Notes: a model not told the origin generated them from the letters alone. Counted from the stretch's first letter, positions 16,862 to 26,167 are shown. The stretch: 64,000 bases of DNA from Bacteroidales bacterium (GCA_021740905.1 JAIOYV010000016.1:1-64000), one strand, 5' to 3'. Program-made: numbers and translations.

Positions 16862-18047
16862 TTATTGAATATAGATATTTTTAGTTCGTGTAGGTGTTAC
16901 AGAGTTATTCTCATAAAAGTATATAGTGCCAAACCCCGGATTGCCATCTAGTGTCCCTGTCCTTACATGACAATCTATTAAACCCGTTTCTATTGATAGA
17001 AATGTAGAATAAGGATCTACGTTTACCCAACCGTCAAGCGAACCCATTGCATACATGATATTTGCTATGCCCGGACTTGGGGTAGCATCGAGATAAATTT
17101 TCATTGAAGTTCCTTCAGGTAAATAAGCACAAAGGCTATATTCTCCCATCATTGTGAATACACTATCTTGTGTATTTAAAACATTAATTCCATAAAAAAC
17201 CATTTTCAGGGAATGTTACATAATTTGTAAATGTATAGGTACAGGAATCTAAAAACTGCTTCACGTAATGTTCAAAATGAGGAATTATGGTTGTTATCCC
17301 GAGGGAATTGTATTTGTTTTCAATGTTGCTTCTAATCTGAATGGTATCAAATTGTTTTACGTCATTTATTAATGCCGAACTCAGCGTCTGGCTATTTAAA
17401 ATCCCATCGGTTCTAATATCAGTTGAAATGTCTCCTAACAACTGCGATAATTCAGCATCGGATCGATATCCTTGCAATATCAAGGAAATGGCTAATAAAA
17501 TGGCATTATCATCTCCATTGACAGAAATGTCTAATAACTCCGAGACAGCCATGGTAGGCTTATTGATAAAAAACAAACTCAAAACTTCTTGTTGTGCCTG
17601 GTGTTTGGCATCGTTGAAATTAGTTCCATTGCTAATCAAATATTCTACCCTTGAAAGTTCTAATGTTGTTAATAAATTGATATTAACAGTACTTATATTT
17701 GATAAGTTAGACAAGGCATAAAGAGAAATTGAACCCAGAGAATTTGTGTTTTTAACTTCATTAAAATAATACCCATCTGCTTTTAGCTTTGCATATTGAG
17801 TTAGAAGGCTAATGCTAGTTAATTCAAATGAGCCCGAATTGTCTGTAATTTGGGTAATAAATGAATTACCTGTCTGATCAAAATTTCCATCCAATTCAAA
17901 AATAGTTAATGAAGAACCATTTAATAATGGTCCCTTCTGGCTTACACCACTTATTTTTTCCTTTTTAAATTCCGGATTTAGATTTTCATTAGTACAAGAT
18001 GAAAGTACTGTTGCTGCTATTAGAATTACTACAATGCTATTTTTCAT
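16862..18047 (-). pseudogene. Lipoprotein gene interrupted by a +1 frameshift
   Basis: Two overlapping frames fit one protein. The first part (17184-18047, 287 residues) begins with signal peptide and lipobox VLSSC, then a beta-rich region starting ISGVSQKGPLLNGSSLTIFELDG, resembling carboxypeptidase-regulatory-like beta folds, followed by helices. It ends at ...FPENGFLWN. The second part (16862-17203, 113 residues) continues as ...GINVLNTQDSVF. Removing one base from the A6 run at 17194-17199 (T6 in the gene) gives an uninterrupted ...ENGFYGIN... junction and a protein of about 395 residues. This could be a real mutation, slippage-controlled expression or an assembly error. The function is unknown; it is probably a surface or periplasmic lipoprotein. 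A promoter-like pair precedes it at 18202-18231. Confidence 0.7.
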
Positions 18048-18201
18048 ATTTTCAAATATTAATTCTTCTTATTTGCTTATCCTAAAAATTTCTTACTCCT
18101 CTAATGTGTATTTTCAACAACGCCTTTTGTTTCTTTACTTATTTTCAAATTGGATTTCTATCTGCAGTTGTATAGATTTCATAGGCTTATAATTGCGCTA
18201 T

Positions 18202-18231
18202 CAAAAATAGTAACTTTTTTGATATAACAAA
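18202..18231 (-). promoter_or_regulatory. Promoter-like element for the island lipoprotein gene
   Basis: On the minus strand TTTG (18231-18228) and TATTTTTG (18209-18202) are 18 bases apart, matching the Bacteroidota TTTG/TAnnTTTG consensus. The untranslated leader would be about 150 bases. Confidence 0.45.
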
Positions 18232-18272
18232 GGCCCCTGTGATTTTAACAGGAAACCAATCTATCGCGCTGC

Positions 18273-18415
18273 TCATTACAGTGCACCATCGAAATAACCG
18301 AACAGAGCCGGGTGGAAAATCCAATCGAGAAAGTATTATGGCATTTTTTCTACCAGAGAGAGCGGATCGATAGGGAGTTTGAACTGCTTGAGGGTTTGGA
18401 AGAATGAGGCAATGG
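18273..18415 (+). repeat. 143-bp direct repeat, copy 2 (truncated SRPBCC gene remnant)
   Basis: Contains the last 45 codons and stop of the SRPBCC gene without any 5' part. The reading frame is still open, suggesting a recent event. Sequence before it (18048-18272) is AT-rich and otherwise featureless apart from the promoter-like pair. Sequence after it (18416-18544) leads into the next gene. Confidence 0.95.
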
Positions 18416-18544
18416 TGAAATTGGGGTGTATTACAAATTAAGAATGTTTTGTAGTTTTACTGCGATTTGCGAAATCGTTGATGGGTATTTCATTTTTCAC
18501 ATCAATCAAAAAAGAATTAAAAGAACATAAATAAAAATGAGATT

Positions 18545-19600
18545 ATGAAAAGGACAAGCTTTACTATTCTGGGTACTTTTTTAGCCTATACAGCCTTTAC
18601 CCAGCTGGTTATTTCAGGGACAAGCAATTATCAGCAATTGGTAAACAACTTTATATTGACGGGGGTGTCTGCCTCAAATGTGGTTTATACTGGTGATACT
18701 GCTGCAATTGGGTCATTCTCGAATGGGGCAACTACCAACATTGGCATGTCCGATGGAATTTTGCTTACCACGGGAGTTATTGACAGTACCCCTCCTATTA
18801 GCTCGCCCCCTTCCAATTTTTTGAGTACATTCAACGGCACCGATGGTGACTCCCTTTTAAATGTACTTATTTCGGGGTATCCCACCCACGATGCCTCGGT
18901 GCTCGAATTCGATCTTGTCCCGGTGGGCAACATTCTCGAATTTCAGTATGTATTTGCTTCGGAGGAATACCCCGAATATGCCGGGTCTGCATTTAATGAT
19001 GTATTCGGATTTTTTATTAGTGGACAAGACCCATTGGGCGGCAGCTATGCCAATCAGAACATTACCCTTATCCCCGGGACAAGTTCAGTGGTGAGCATCA
19101 ATAATGTGAACGCCACTACCAATGCTACATATTACATCGACAACCAGGCAGTTTCACCCGGCACCATTGCTTTCGACGGCTTTACAACTGTTTTGCTCGC
19201 CCAACTTTCTGTCGTTGTAGGACAGACCTATCACCTGAAAATGGCGGTGGCCGATGTGGCCGATGGCATATTTGATTCGGCCATCTTCCTGAAAGCCCAA
19301 AGTATGAAAAGCTATAGTACGACAGGGATTGACGAATCCGCAGAGCAACTGTTTACAATTCCCAATCCTTTGAAAAGTGGAAATGAAATCAGTTTTAATT
19401 TTGAAAAAAGTGGAACCTTGACCATTCAATTATTCGATTACAGCGGAAGGGAAATAAGCACGACCAGCCGGAAAATTGATTCCCCCGGAACGTATAGCAT
19501 CAATGCCAACGATGTATTTGGGAACTCGCCCATTGGCCTCTACTTTTTGAGCACCACCTTCTATGAAAAACGACAGACCGTAAAGTTGTTTTGGGAGTAA
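18545..19600 (+). CDS. T9SS-exported protein with choice-of-anchor L domain
   Basis: The 351-residue product has an N-terminal signal (MKRTSFTILGTFLAYTAFTQ). Residues about 25-260 form a domain with the hallmarks of choice-of-anchor L: GMSDGILLTTGVID, LEFDLVPVGNILEFQYVFASEEYPEY, FNDVFGFFISGQDP and ADVADGIFDSAIFLKA. Residues about 270-351 are a T9SS type A sorting domain (TIPNPLKSGNEISFNF...GTYSINANDVF...GLYFLST...KLFWE) that directs outer-membrane secretion and surface attachment. The family is of unknown function, perhaps adhesive. It is a single gene, convergent with the large papain-like protein gene. Confidence 0.88.
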   Translation: MKRTSFTILGTFLAYTAFTQLVISGTSNYQQLVNNFILTGVSASNVVYTGDTAAIGSFSNGATTNIGMSDGILLTTGVIDSTPPISSPPSNFLSTFNGTDGDSLLNVLISGYPTHDASVLEFDLVPVGNILEFQYVFASEEYPEYAGSAFNDVFGFFISGQDPLGGSYANQNITLIPGTSSVVSINNVNATTNATYYIDNQAVSPGTIAFDGFTTVLLAQLSVVVGQTYHLKMAVADVADGIFDSAIFLKAQSMKSYSTTGIDESAEQLFTIPNPLKSGNEISFNFEKSGTLTIQLFDYSGREISTTSRKIDSPGTYSINANDVFGNSPIGLYFLSTTFYEKRQTVKLFWE

Positions 19601-19944
19601 TACCAAATTCATTTAGAAATGCGCTGAATGACATTTCTAAATAGAATTTGTAAATGCCGATACTGAATTGATGTGGCTTTAGAAGAGAAACAAACTAAAG
19701 GCGCATTTCAAATAGTAATCGGTATAAGCACCCAGTTCGTGAAAACCTGTTTCTACGCTTTAGAGAAACGCTAGATACGAAAGATCCCGAAATGATCGGG
19801 ACAGGCTCTGTCATCGTCCTCAGACCTGTCATCGTCCGAAGGACATGACAGCGTCGAAGTTAAAAGCCTGGCATCCCAGCCGCAAACGCTGACAGATCCT
19901 TCGGACGCTGTCAGGTTTTTCTGCTTCCCCTGCAATTCAAACCT
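19601..19944. other. Convergent intergenic region with two hairpins
   Basis: 344 bases without a gene. Hairpin A (19826-19851, CTGTCAT...ATGACAG with GTCC-GAA-GGAC core) and hairpin B (19889-19914, CTGACAG...CTGTCAG) carry related arms. Hairpin B is followed by a T-run and can terminate the upstream plus-strand gene. Nothing else is seen. Confidence 0.6.
19889..19920 (+). terminator. Hairpin B with T-run, likely terminator
   Basis: CTGACAG and CTGTCAG arms surround an ATCCTTCGGACG core that can extend the stem, followed by GTTTTT. It lies about 290 bases after the choice-of-anchor L gene. Confidence 0.5.
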
Positions 19945-22900
19945 TTATCGCATCTTCACCACCCTTATGGTTTCTATTTCCTTGCCTGATATGGATTGAA
20001 CAAAATAAATCCCCGGCCTCAACCCTTTTGCGTTCCAATGGATGGACTGTCCTGAATTCGATTTAAAAGTCTCGATCAGGATTCCATGTACATCGAAAAT
20101 ATTAATTTCGACAGGCTCATTTCCCTTTCCTTCAAGGCCAATTACACAGTTTGTGTTGAATGGGTTTGGATAGGCATACAACCCGGTGTTTTGCGTGAGA
20201 GCAATTTCATCCACCGAAACAAACAGCGATTGGATTACGGGCAGGGTCACATAATCGATCCAGGCGGCATCAAGGGCTGTGTTCACCGAATAATCCTTCT
20301 GATAGCTCCAGCGGAGAATGTGTGGACCTGGGTTTAACATGTAGGCTTCGTGGCCCCAGTCGTGGTTGCCGGCCCATTCGTCCATTAAGTTTCCATCGAC
20401 ATAAAAGCGGAGAAAGTCGTAGGTTGGTTCCGACGATACCTTTTTATAAAAGCCCAGTTCTCCCTGGTCGGCCACATCGATTTCATAAATCAAGTCCGAT
20501 TCTTCGAGGTGGGTGATGAAACCCGAACGGGCCGAATAAAGCCCCTCGTAAACCACCGTGTCGTCGGCCATCCAAAAGGCATCGCCAGCATTCAACCAAC
20601 CAAAAGGCTGGAGGCTGCCCGATTCAAAATCGTCGCCGAGAAACTGGAGAGGAAGGAATTCCACATCGCTTGACGAGTAGGTATAATCGGCCAAAAACGC
20701 AACCTGCAAATTGGTCACCACACTAGCCAGGCTCGACACATATACGGGGAAGGTAACCGAATCGACCTGGCCCGCATTAAGCAGGGCGAACGAGGCAAGA
20801 GGGTTCATGATCATGAAATAGGGATCGCTGCTCGAAAACGTAAGCCCCAGATTGGAGGCTTTTGCACCGCCCAGATTTTCGATGTAAACCCTGAGATTGG
20901 CCGACACACCCGGTTCGAGATAGCCGTTGGCACCGCCCACTTTCACTTTCTTTATTTTGATATCGGGGGCATACATCGGCAGGTCGAAATTCCCGACAAA
21001 AGTATCTGTGGCAGAAAAGATAAGGCTTTCGAATTCCACCTCCACATTATTGCCAATGTGGGCAAGCAACTGAAACGCTATTGGAAAAACCAAGTGGACA
21101 GTATCGTGGGCAGCTATCGTACCCAACCATTCGGTGCTGTCGGAAAACTGGATTTGGGGCACAAGACAATTTATAGCCAGGTGGACATCCGTAAAAATTT
21201 CATTCGTAATATTATGAACATCGAAACTAAGCTGGGTCTGTTCTCCTGCCTCGATCAGTTCATCGCCGTTTGAGATTACCTGGATGTTTTCGATCAGCAA
21301 ACTATTTACCCCGTGGGTGGAATAAATCAATTCCTTTTTGCTCACCAGGTTGGCGGCATCGATCACTTTTATCCGCACCGGAACGGGAGCCTGCAAGCCT
21401 TCGGGCGTTCCTTTTATCAGGCCATCGGAAGTACACAACAGACCTTCGGGCACGGTAGTAGGCAAAAAAGAATAATGGCAGCCGGGAGTAATACTGGTGG
21501 AATCGTTTAGGCCGGGATACTGGATCTGGTTTGGGTTTCCCTGGTTTATAAAACTTTCCCACGGTGCGCCTGCCGGGATGTTTAAGGTTCCGTAAAAAAA
21601 CTCGACCTTCCCTGAAGGAAACAATTTCAACCCAAAATCGGCAGTATCGGCAGCAGTAAAATTGTTGAAATAAGCCTTCCACCTAAACTGGGCGTAGCTT
21701 GAATTTCCTTCGTACCAGATGCCATGCCCCTGCGCCAGGGTGTATTTAAAATCGGCATAAAAAGGCGCAATCTTGCCAATATATTGATTGAACAATTCGG
21801 AGCTGACGAGATAGGGCCAGGAAAGTTGATCTTCTTCAAAAAAGATATACCCATCGGTGTGGATAATAATTTCGCTGTATTCCTTTCCTCCAAAGGGAAA
21901 AGAAAAACTGAGAGGTACAACGGCTGTCCCATCGTCGTTGTTGCTTGTTACAATGGCTTGTTGGTTTATGGCGGGATAGGCCTGGGCTGAATATTGCTCG
22001 GCGAAATCTTTGTCGAACTGAAAAAAATATGGCGAAACCCCACCTGTTGCAAGGACTTGTTCGGAATAAGCCTGCCCTAATGTGGCAAGAGGAAGACTGT
22101 CGCCGGTAATTTCGGGGAAGGTAAATACCGGGTTGCTAGTCATCGAAAAAGTACTAAGGCCATTTTCAGTCAAAGCGATTGGGGCATAGCCCGAATTTGT
22201 TTCTGTGCCCCCGTTGGAGTAATCAATCATCGAAAACGAAAGCAATTGACCTGTGCCCAAATTGGTCGGGTCGTCTTCATCGATCAACAGAAAAAACCTG
22301 GCAGGGCTGCCACTTTGATGGTAATTCAACAAGTCTGAAACGTCGAGGCCAAACTCCAGGGTTTTATGCTCTTCAAGGGTTCCGCCCTGCATGTAATAAT
22401 CGCCGCCCTGATAATTAAATGCTGAAAACTCTTTGGAATATTGTGGGTAGGTGAGGCTGGTATCCGTAGAAATACCTGCCGTTACCTTTATTTTGCTGCG
22501 GCATGAGTGCTTCATGCTAACTTTCATTGTAAGGCGTGGGTCAACTGCTTTTCGGGTTTTCAATACATAGCCGGTCTGGTTCCAAATCCCACCCTGCTCG
22601 TTGGGGAAAGCAAGCACCCGGTACATCATCCAGGCAAAGCCATTGTCGCCCCAGCTTGGGCCGCCTCCATAATTATTTGCAAAGCGAAAGGCCCCTTTTT
22701 CCCAATCTTTCAGATTTACAACCCCATCGGCATTGATGTCGATATCGTTGGTGTATTGGCCATCGCCATTGTAGTCGTAGCGGATGGAGTCGTTGTAGCC
22801 CATAATGGTCATGGCATGGTTTGAATAATTGGCCCACTGCACCACACAAGGTTTTCCAGCTTCAGGCGTACCGGCAGCCAATGAAACTGTGGAAGGCACG

Positions 22901-23553
22901 TTGGCATAGAAATTCGCTACTCCCCCATCGCCAGCCCCTTCGAGGTGGTCGTTCAGCCAATGCTTAAGGGTGATAATGCCTTCTTCCGAACCAAGATAAA
23001 TAGAATATACCCCTTCGATCCGGTTTTGCATGGCATTGTAATAATAGGCATAGCCATCGACCCAAATCCGGGCCATGCCTGCGGGGATATACATGCCCCC
23101 ATACGTAGTTACATCGGGAGTACCAAAACCCCGGATAACTTCCCACGAATCGAAAAAACTGACCCCATGGTTGTAACCGGAGTTGGCAAAGTTCCAGGCA
23201 AAATGAGTGGGGTATTGATTGGCAGGCAAACTGCCATTGGCGTTGCGCTCGTAATTTATTTCGTAGGTAAAACCCTGTCCAATACCGCTTGCCTGGCCAC
23301 ATTCCAATTGTGCCTGGTTAAAGACAGGCCGCCAATAAAGCAAGTCCGAATTATCCAGTACCGCCGGCAGCGTATCGAAAAAGTTAGTGGTGTACAATTT
23401 CGGCAACTTCAGGTCAGGAAGCATCGAGGCTTTCATCGAATCGGCCGAAGTTAGTTTTAGGGCTTGGTTCTCGAGGCTTTGAATTTCGTTTTGCGCAATG
23501 AGCAAAGCCATCGGAATTAGAACCAATAGAATAAGGGTAAATATCTTTCGCAT
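19945..23553 (-). CDS. Large secreted papain-like (C1-related) cysteine peptidase with Ig-like modules and T9SS sorting domain
   Basis: A 1,202-residue protein starting at the ATG at 23553 with signal MRKIFTLILLVLIPMALLIA; the frame stays open 129 codons further upstream, but that extension covers intergenic repeats and lacks an export signal. The peptidase domain spans about 70-320: VFNQAQLECGQASG (Gln80, Cys85), NHAMTIMGY (His246) and NNYGGGPSWGDNGF (Asn293), in papain order. The nucleophile context CGQAS rather than C-W-A is atypical. Two calcium-loop-like segments (DYNGDGQYTND and DINADGVVNLKDWE, 260-285) interrupt it. Beta-sandwich modules follow, including a putative-Ig segment LPLATLGQAYSEQVLATGG, and the last 80 residues form a T9SS type A domain (YPNPFN...LRPGIYFVQS). 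Probably a surface or secreted peptidase. Confidence 0.8.
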   Translation of the reverse strand: MRKIFTLILLVLIPMALLIAQNEIQSLENQALKLTSADSMKASMLPDLKLPKLYTTNFFDTLPAVLDNSDLLYWRPVFNQAQLECGQASGIGQGFTYEINYERNANGSLPANQYPTHFAWNFANSGYNHGVSFFDSWEVIRGFGTPDVTTYGGMYIPAGMARIWVDGYAYYYNAMQNRIEGVYSIYLGSEEGIITLKHWLNDHLEGAGDGGVANFYANVPSTVSLAAGTPEAGKPCVVQWANYSNHAMTIMGYNDSIRYDYNGDGQYTNDIDINADGVVNLKDWEKGAFRFANNYGGGPSWGDNGFAWMMYRVLAFPNEQGGIWNQTGYVLKTRKAVDPRLTMKVSMKHSCRSKIKVTAGISTDTSLTYPQYSKEFSAFNYQGGDYYMQGGTLEEHKTLEFGLDVSDLLNYHQSGSPARFFLLIDEDDPTNLGTGQLLSFSMIDYSNGGTETNSGYAPIALTENGLSTFSMTSNPVFTFPEITGDSLPLATLGQAYSEQVLATGGVSPYFFQFDKDFAEQYSAQAYPAINQQAIVTSNNDDGTAVVPLSFSFPFGGKEYSEIIIHTDGYIFFEEDQLSWPYLVSSELFNQYIGKIAPFYADFKYTLAQGHGIWYEGNSSYAQFRWKAYFNNFTAADTADFGLKLFPSGKVEFFYGTLNIPAGAPWESFINQGNPNQIQYPGLNDSTSITPGCHYSFLPTTVPEGLLCTSDGLIKGTPEGLQAPVPVRIKVIDAANLVSKKELIYSTHGVNSLLIENIQVISNGDELIEAGEQTQLSFDVHNITNEIFTDVHLAINCLVPQIQFSDSTEWLGTIAAHDTVHLVFPIAFQLLAHIGNNVEVEFESLIFSATDTFVGNFDLPMYAPDIKIKKVKVGGANGYLEPGVSANLRVYIENLGGAKASNLGLTFSSSDPYFMIMNPLASFALLNAGQVDSVTFPVYVSSLASVVTNLQVAFLADYTYSSSDVEFLPLQFLGDDFESGSLQPFGWLNAGDAFWMADDTVVYEGLYSARSGFITHLEESDLIYEIDVADQGELGFYKKVSSEPTYDFLRFYVDGNLMDEWAGNHDWGHEAYMLNPGPHILRWSYQKDYSVNTALDAAWIDYVTLPVIQSLFVSVDEIALTQNTGLYAYPNPFNTNCVIGLEGKGNEPVEINIFDVHGILIETFKSNSGQSIHWNAKGLRPGIYFVQSISGKEIETIRVVKMR

Positions 23554-23679
23554 AATCCAAATTTTTAAGGGGTTTAAGATAGTAAAAAAGTGGATTGGGT
23601 GAGTAAGGTGTGTGAGGTAAGAAGGAAGGAATAGTTGAGTAGAATTTAATGGGAGAAATTGTTTCGATCTTTGGTTAAT

Positions 23680-23767
23680 GAGACGCAAGGCTTGCGTCTC
23701 TACAATCCGGATAAGAAATAGTGTAGGTTCATTTAGCACTTTGGTAGAGACGCAAGGCTTGCGTCTC
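23680..23767. repeat. Two identical 21-bp palindromes
   Basis: Perfect 10-base arms GAGACGCAAG / CTTGCGTCTC around a single G occur at 23680-23700 and 23747-23767. They sit in the intergenic space between the papain-like and LruC genes. The remainder of 23554-23849 shows no gene. Confidence 0.9.
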
Positions 23768-23789
23768 AGTGATGATGGGATTTGGTGGC

Positions 23790-23829
23790 AAAAAAAAAGC
23801 TTACCTCTGCATAAGAGACAAGCTTTTTT
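23790..23829 (-). terminator. Intrinsic terminator of the LruC operon
   Basis: AAAAAAGCTT (23793-23802) pairs with AAGCTTTTTT (23820-23829). On the minus strand the stem is followed by a T-run (A-run at 23790-23798), 20 bases after the LruC stop codon. Confidence 0.75.
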
Positions 23830-23849
23830 ATAGATCGTAAAATTACAAT

Positions 23850-25715
23850 TTATGGCTGGACAAAAATATTTGATGTGCTTCTGTAACCCGTTTGGTTTTG
23901 ATACCAATTGGGATATGAAACCCCATTTGTGCCGGCCCATTCATTAAATTTTAAATGTGCATTGTTGATGGCAGCTTTCTCTATGGGATAATTAAAGGTT
24001 TCATAAATATTGATTGCCCATGGCAGATTGCTGTTTGTTTTGTAATAGCGGTTAATAGACGGGTTGCTATCATCTGCTCCGGTTCCGAACAACTGTGAAT
24101 CGGCCTTGTCGGTTGGTGCATAATTGGGCAAATGGACTTCAATGCCTCGATTTAAATTCACCATTAAGAAGGGATTGAATTCGGAGATGTTCAAATCGTT
24201 CAATGTATAACTGCCAGTATTGAAAAGAATGGTCAAACGCAATGTGTCAGGTGTAACATAAGGTGCCGTTTGTACCGTATTTACACCAATGCCGCCACCA
24301 GGATGAGGCATTTCACTAAAGGCATTGTCGAAAACAATGAAAGTGGGTTTGGTCTGTCCTGCTTCAAGTCCATTGCTTGCCAGGGTTACATAGTTTTCAG
24401 ACAGGCTATATCCACTGACACTTAAATCGGACTGATTGATCGAGGCATCGAACTGAAAGCCAAAACCATTGGAATAGGTAGCCCCAAATGCCTTCAAAAT
24501 AAAAGTGGCTTCCACTTTACTTACAATATTGGATTGATTGGATGTGATTTCAAATTGATAATCGACTACCAGGTCGTTGAAATCGTAATCGCCTTGTGCA
24601 GGCCACATATCTTCAAATGCAAGAGTGCCATACCCTCCGGCAGGGAAGTAGTTTACAATATCAGTCGATCCGGTTACATCAACAGTAACAGTGGCCACAT
24701 CGCAATCGGTTTGGGCCGAAACCATGCAAATTTGATAGATAATGTAATACGTGCCAATGGGCGTTCCGGCTGCCACAGTGACTTCTCCTGTATTTAAATT
24801 CAACACAACACCCGGATTGGAAGCCGCTGTCACCAGCGAAATGTCAACGGTGCTGAGGCTAACGCTATTCCCATTGTAACTGTCGTTGGTAAGCACGTTT
24901 GCCACAGCAATGCCTCCTACTGCCCCATCAACCGGTACACCTACATCATCGACTGCCAAAGGAAGAGGGTTTTGTACCGTCACGGGGTTTGTAAAAATAC
25001 CGCCCGGCGCTCCAAATTGCACCGAATAATAACGTGATGAGTTTTGCGCTGTTTGACCTAAAGCAAATGTGATTATGTTGTTTGGTGTAGAAAAATTGGC
25101 TATAAATGAAGCCGTATTGTCAAAAGTCACTCCGTTCAAGCTGTTACTTATGCCAAGGAATTTGGTACGCCCACTTACTTGGTTGGTCGAAATGGTGAGT
25201 CCACAATTGCTATTTACCTGATAGCTGGCATATCCGCCTACTTCAACATATTCCCTGTTCGAGCTTCCATTGCCGTCGATGTCGATCCCTGTCATGTAAT
25301 AATCGTAGAGAAAAACAGACTCGTCATCGGCTGCATCGAAAAACTCCAATTGATAAACAATAAAACCACCACCCCAATTGGATCCGATTCGAGGTTGAAA
25401 GCGATTGATCTCGCCAGTTTGGCTATCATCATCAAACATATCGATAAAGGCATTGTTTATATCCTCAATGGTAAGCAAGGCATAAACAGTGACCCCGCTT
25501 ACAGTTACCACATTAGAGTACTTATGAATAGCGCCTTCACTTTCGCCACCGTTGTTCCCTGGGTCATAAATCACTGTTCGGTTAGATTCTTTAAACGACA
25601 TGGCGTTATTCTGGAGAGCCAAAATAAAGGATTGCGCGATGATCGATCCACTCAATCCAATCCATAACAAGCCCATCACAGCTATTTTCAATCTGATTGT
25701 ATTTCCTATTTTCAT
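23850..25715 (-). CDS. LruC domain-containing exported protein
   Basis: A 621-residue protein with signal peptide (RLKIAVMGLLWIGLSGSIIAQ). The N-terminal half is beta-rich with a calcium-like DIDGNGSSN segment. Around 245-345 is a cadherin/Big-like module (VDDVGVPVDGAVGGIAVANVLTNDS). The LruC signature YFPAGGYGTLAFEDMWPAQG followed by DYDFNDLVVDYQ is near 360-390; the EDxWP...GDYDFND core is diagnostic. The LruC domain continues to about 530, ending in a tail that reads like a folded module (HLKFNEWAGTN...). Such proteins are surface-associated in Bacteroidota; their role is unknown. It is 44 bases downstream of a small lipoprotein gene in the same transcription unit, a pairing typical of LruC proteins. 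Confidence 0.88.
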   Translation of the reverse strand: MKIGNTIRLKIAVMGLLWIGLSGSIIAQSFILALQNNAMSFKESNRTVIYDPGNNGGESEGAIHKYSNVVTVSGVTVYALLTIEDINNAFIDMFDDDSQTGEINRFQPRIGSNWGGGFIVYQLEFFDAADDESVFLYDYYMTGIDIDGNGSSNREYVEVGGYASYQVNSNCGLTISTNQVSGRTKFLGISNSLNGVTFDNTASFIANFSTPNNIITFALGQTAQNSSRYYSVQFGAPGGIFTNPVTVQNPLPLAVDDVGVPVDGAVGGIAVANVLTNDSYNGNSVSLSTVDISLVTAASNPGVVLNLNTGEVTVAAGTPIGTYYIIYQICMVSAQTDCDVATVTVDVTGSTDIVNYFPAGGYGTLAFEDMWPAQGDYDFNDLVVDYQFEITSNQSNIVSKVEATFILKAFGATYSNGFGFQFDASINQSDLSVSGYSLSENYVTLASNGLEAGQTKPTFIVFDNAFSEMPHPGGGIGVNTVQTAPYVTPDTLRLTILFNTGSYTLNDLNISEFNPFLMVNLNRGIEVHLPNYAPTDKADSQLFGTGADDSNPSINRYYKTNSNLPWAINIYETFNYPIEKAAINNAHLKFNEWAGTNGVSYPNWYQNQTGYRSTSNIFVQP

Positions 25716-25758
25716 ATTTTTCTATTTTTGAATGTTTAACGACGTATTGGGTTCAAGG

Positions 25759-26124
25759 TTATTTAAAGTTCCATGTTATGACATCAGAGGTGATTTCAAT
25801 ATTGGCTGTTTTGCCCTTAAACCGCAATACTAGAAATTTTTCGTGGGTAGGAATTGTTACTTGCATTTCATATTGTTGCTTTTTCTGCAGGTATGCTTTC
25901 TGATATACAACCCCATCCGTTGACATAACTTCAACCAGGCCATTGGTGTAGCCTGTCATAACTACCTCTATGTTTCTATAGGTTTCGAAATTGAAGTCGG
26001 GAGAAACCACAATTTGCCCCAAGGTATTGGTTGGCTCCTGATTTATCGGCTCCATTTCTTTTATACAGCTACTTAGCCCGGCTACGATAGCTGCTGACAA
26101 AATGATAAATTTGAGTGTTTTCAT
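25759..26124 (-). CDS. Small lipoprotein paired with the LruC protein
   Basis: A 121-residue protein with signal and lipobox AAIVAGLSSC followed by IKEMEPINQEP. The mature part is a single beta-sandwich-like domain (SPDFNFETYRNIEVVMTGYTNGLVEVMSTDG). It resembles the N-terminal segment often found fused to or preceding LruC proteins, suggesting that it assembles with the downstream partner at the outer membrane. No enzymatic motif is present. Confidence 0.75.
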   Translation of the reverse strand: MKTLKFIILSAAIVAGLSSCIKEMEPINQEPTNTLGQIVVSPDFNFETYRNIEVVMTGYTNGLVEVMSTDGVVYQKAYLQKKQQYEMQVTIPTHEKFLVLRFKGKTANIEITSDVITWNFK

Positions 26125-26159
26125 AAATACTTTGTTTTAGTTTATTTTCACATTTAAAA

Positions 26160-26167
26160 CAAATTTA
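26160..26167 (-). promoter_or_regulatory. Possible -7 box of the lipoprotein-LruC operon
   Basis: The minus strand reads TAAATTTG here, a match to TAnnTTTG, 36 bases before the ATG. No clear -33 TTTG is found at the expected distance. Confidence 0.3.

Noticed and set aside
22945..23454. Plus-strand frame of 169 codons opposite the papain-like gene
   Set aside because: Antisense shadow of a long gene with a clear signal peptide, catalytic motifs and T9SS tail.
23554..23940. N-terminal extension of the large papain-like protein (129 codons)
   Set aside because: It spans the intergenic palindromes and terminator, lacks an export signal, and a normal signal peptide starts at the ATG at 23553.
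25179..25667. Plus-strand frame of 162 codons opposite the LruC gene
   Set aside because: Antisense shadow; no recognisable domain and no start context.
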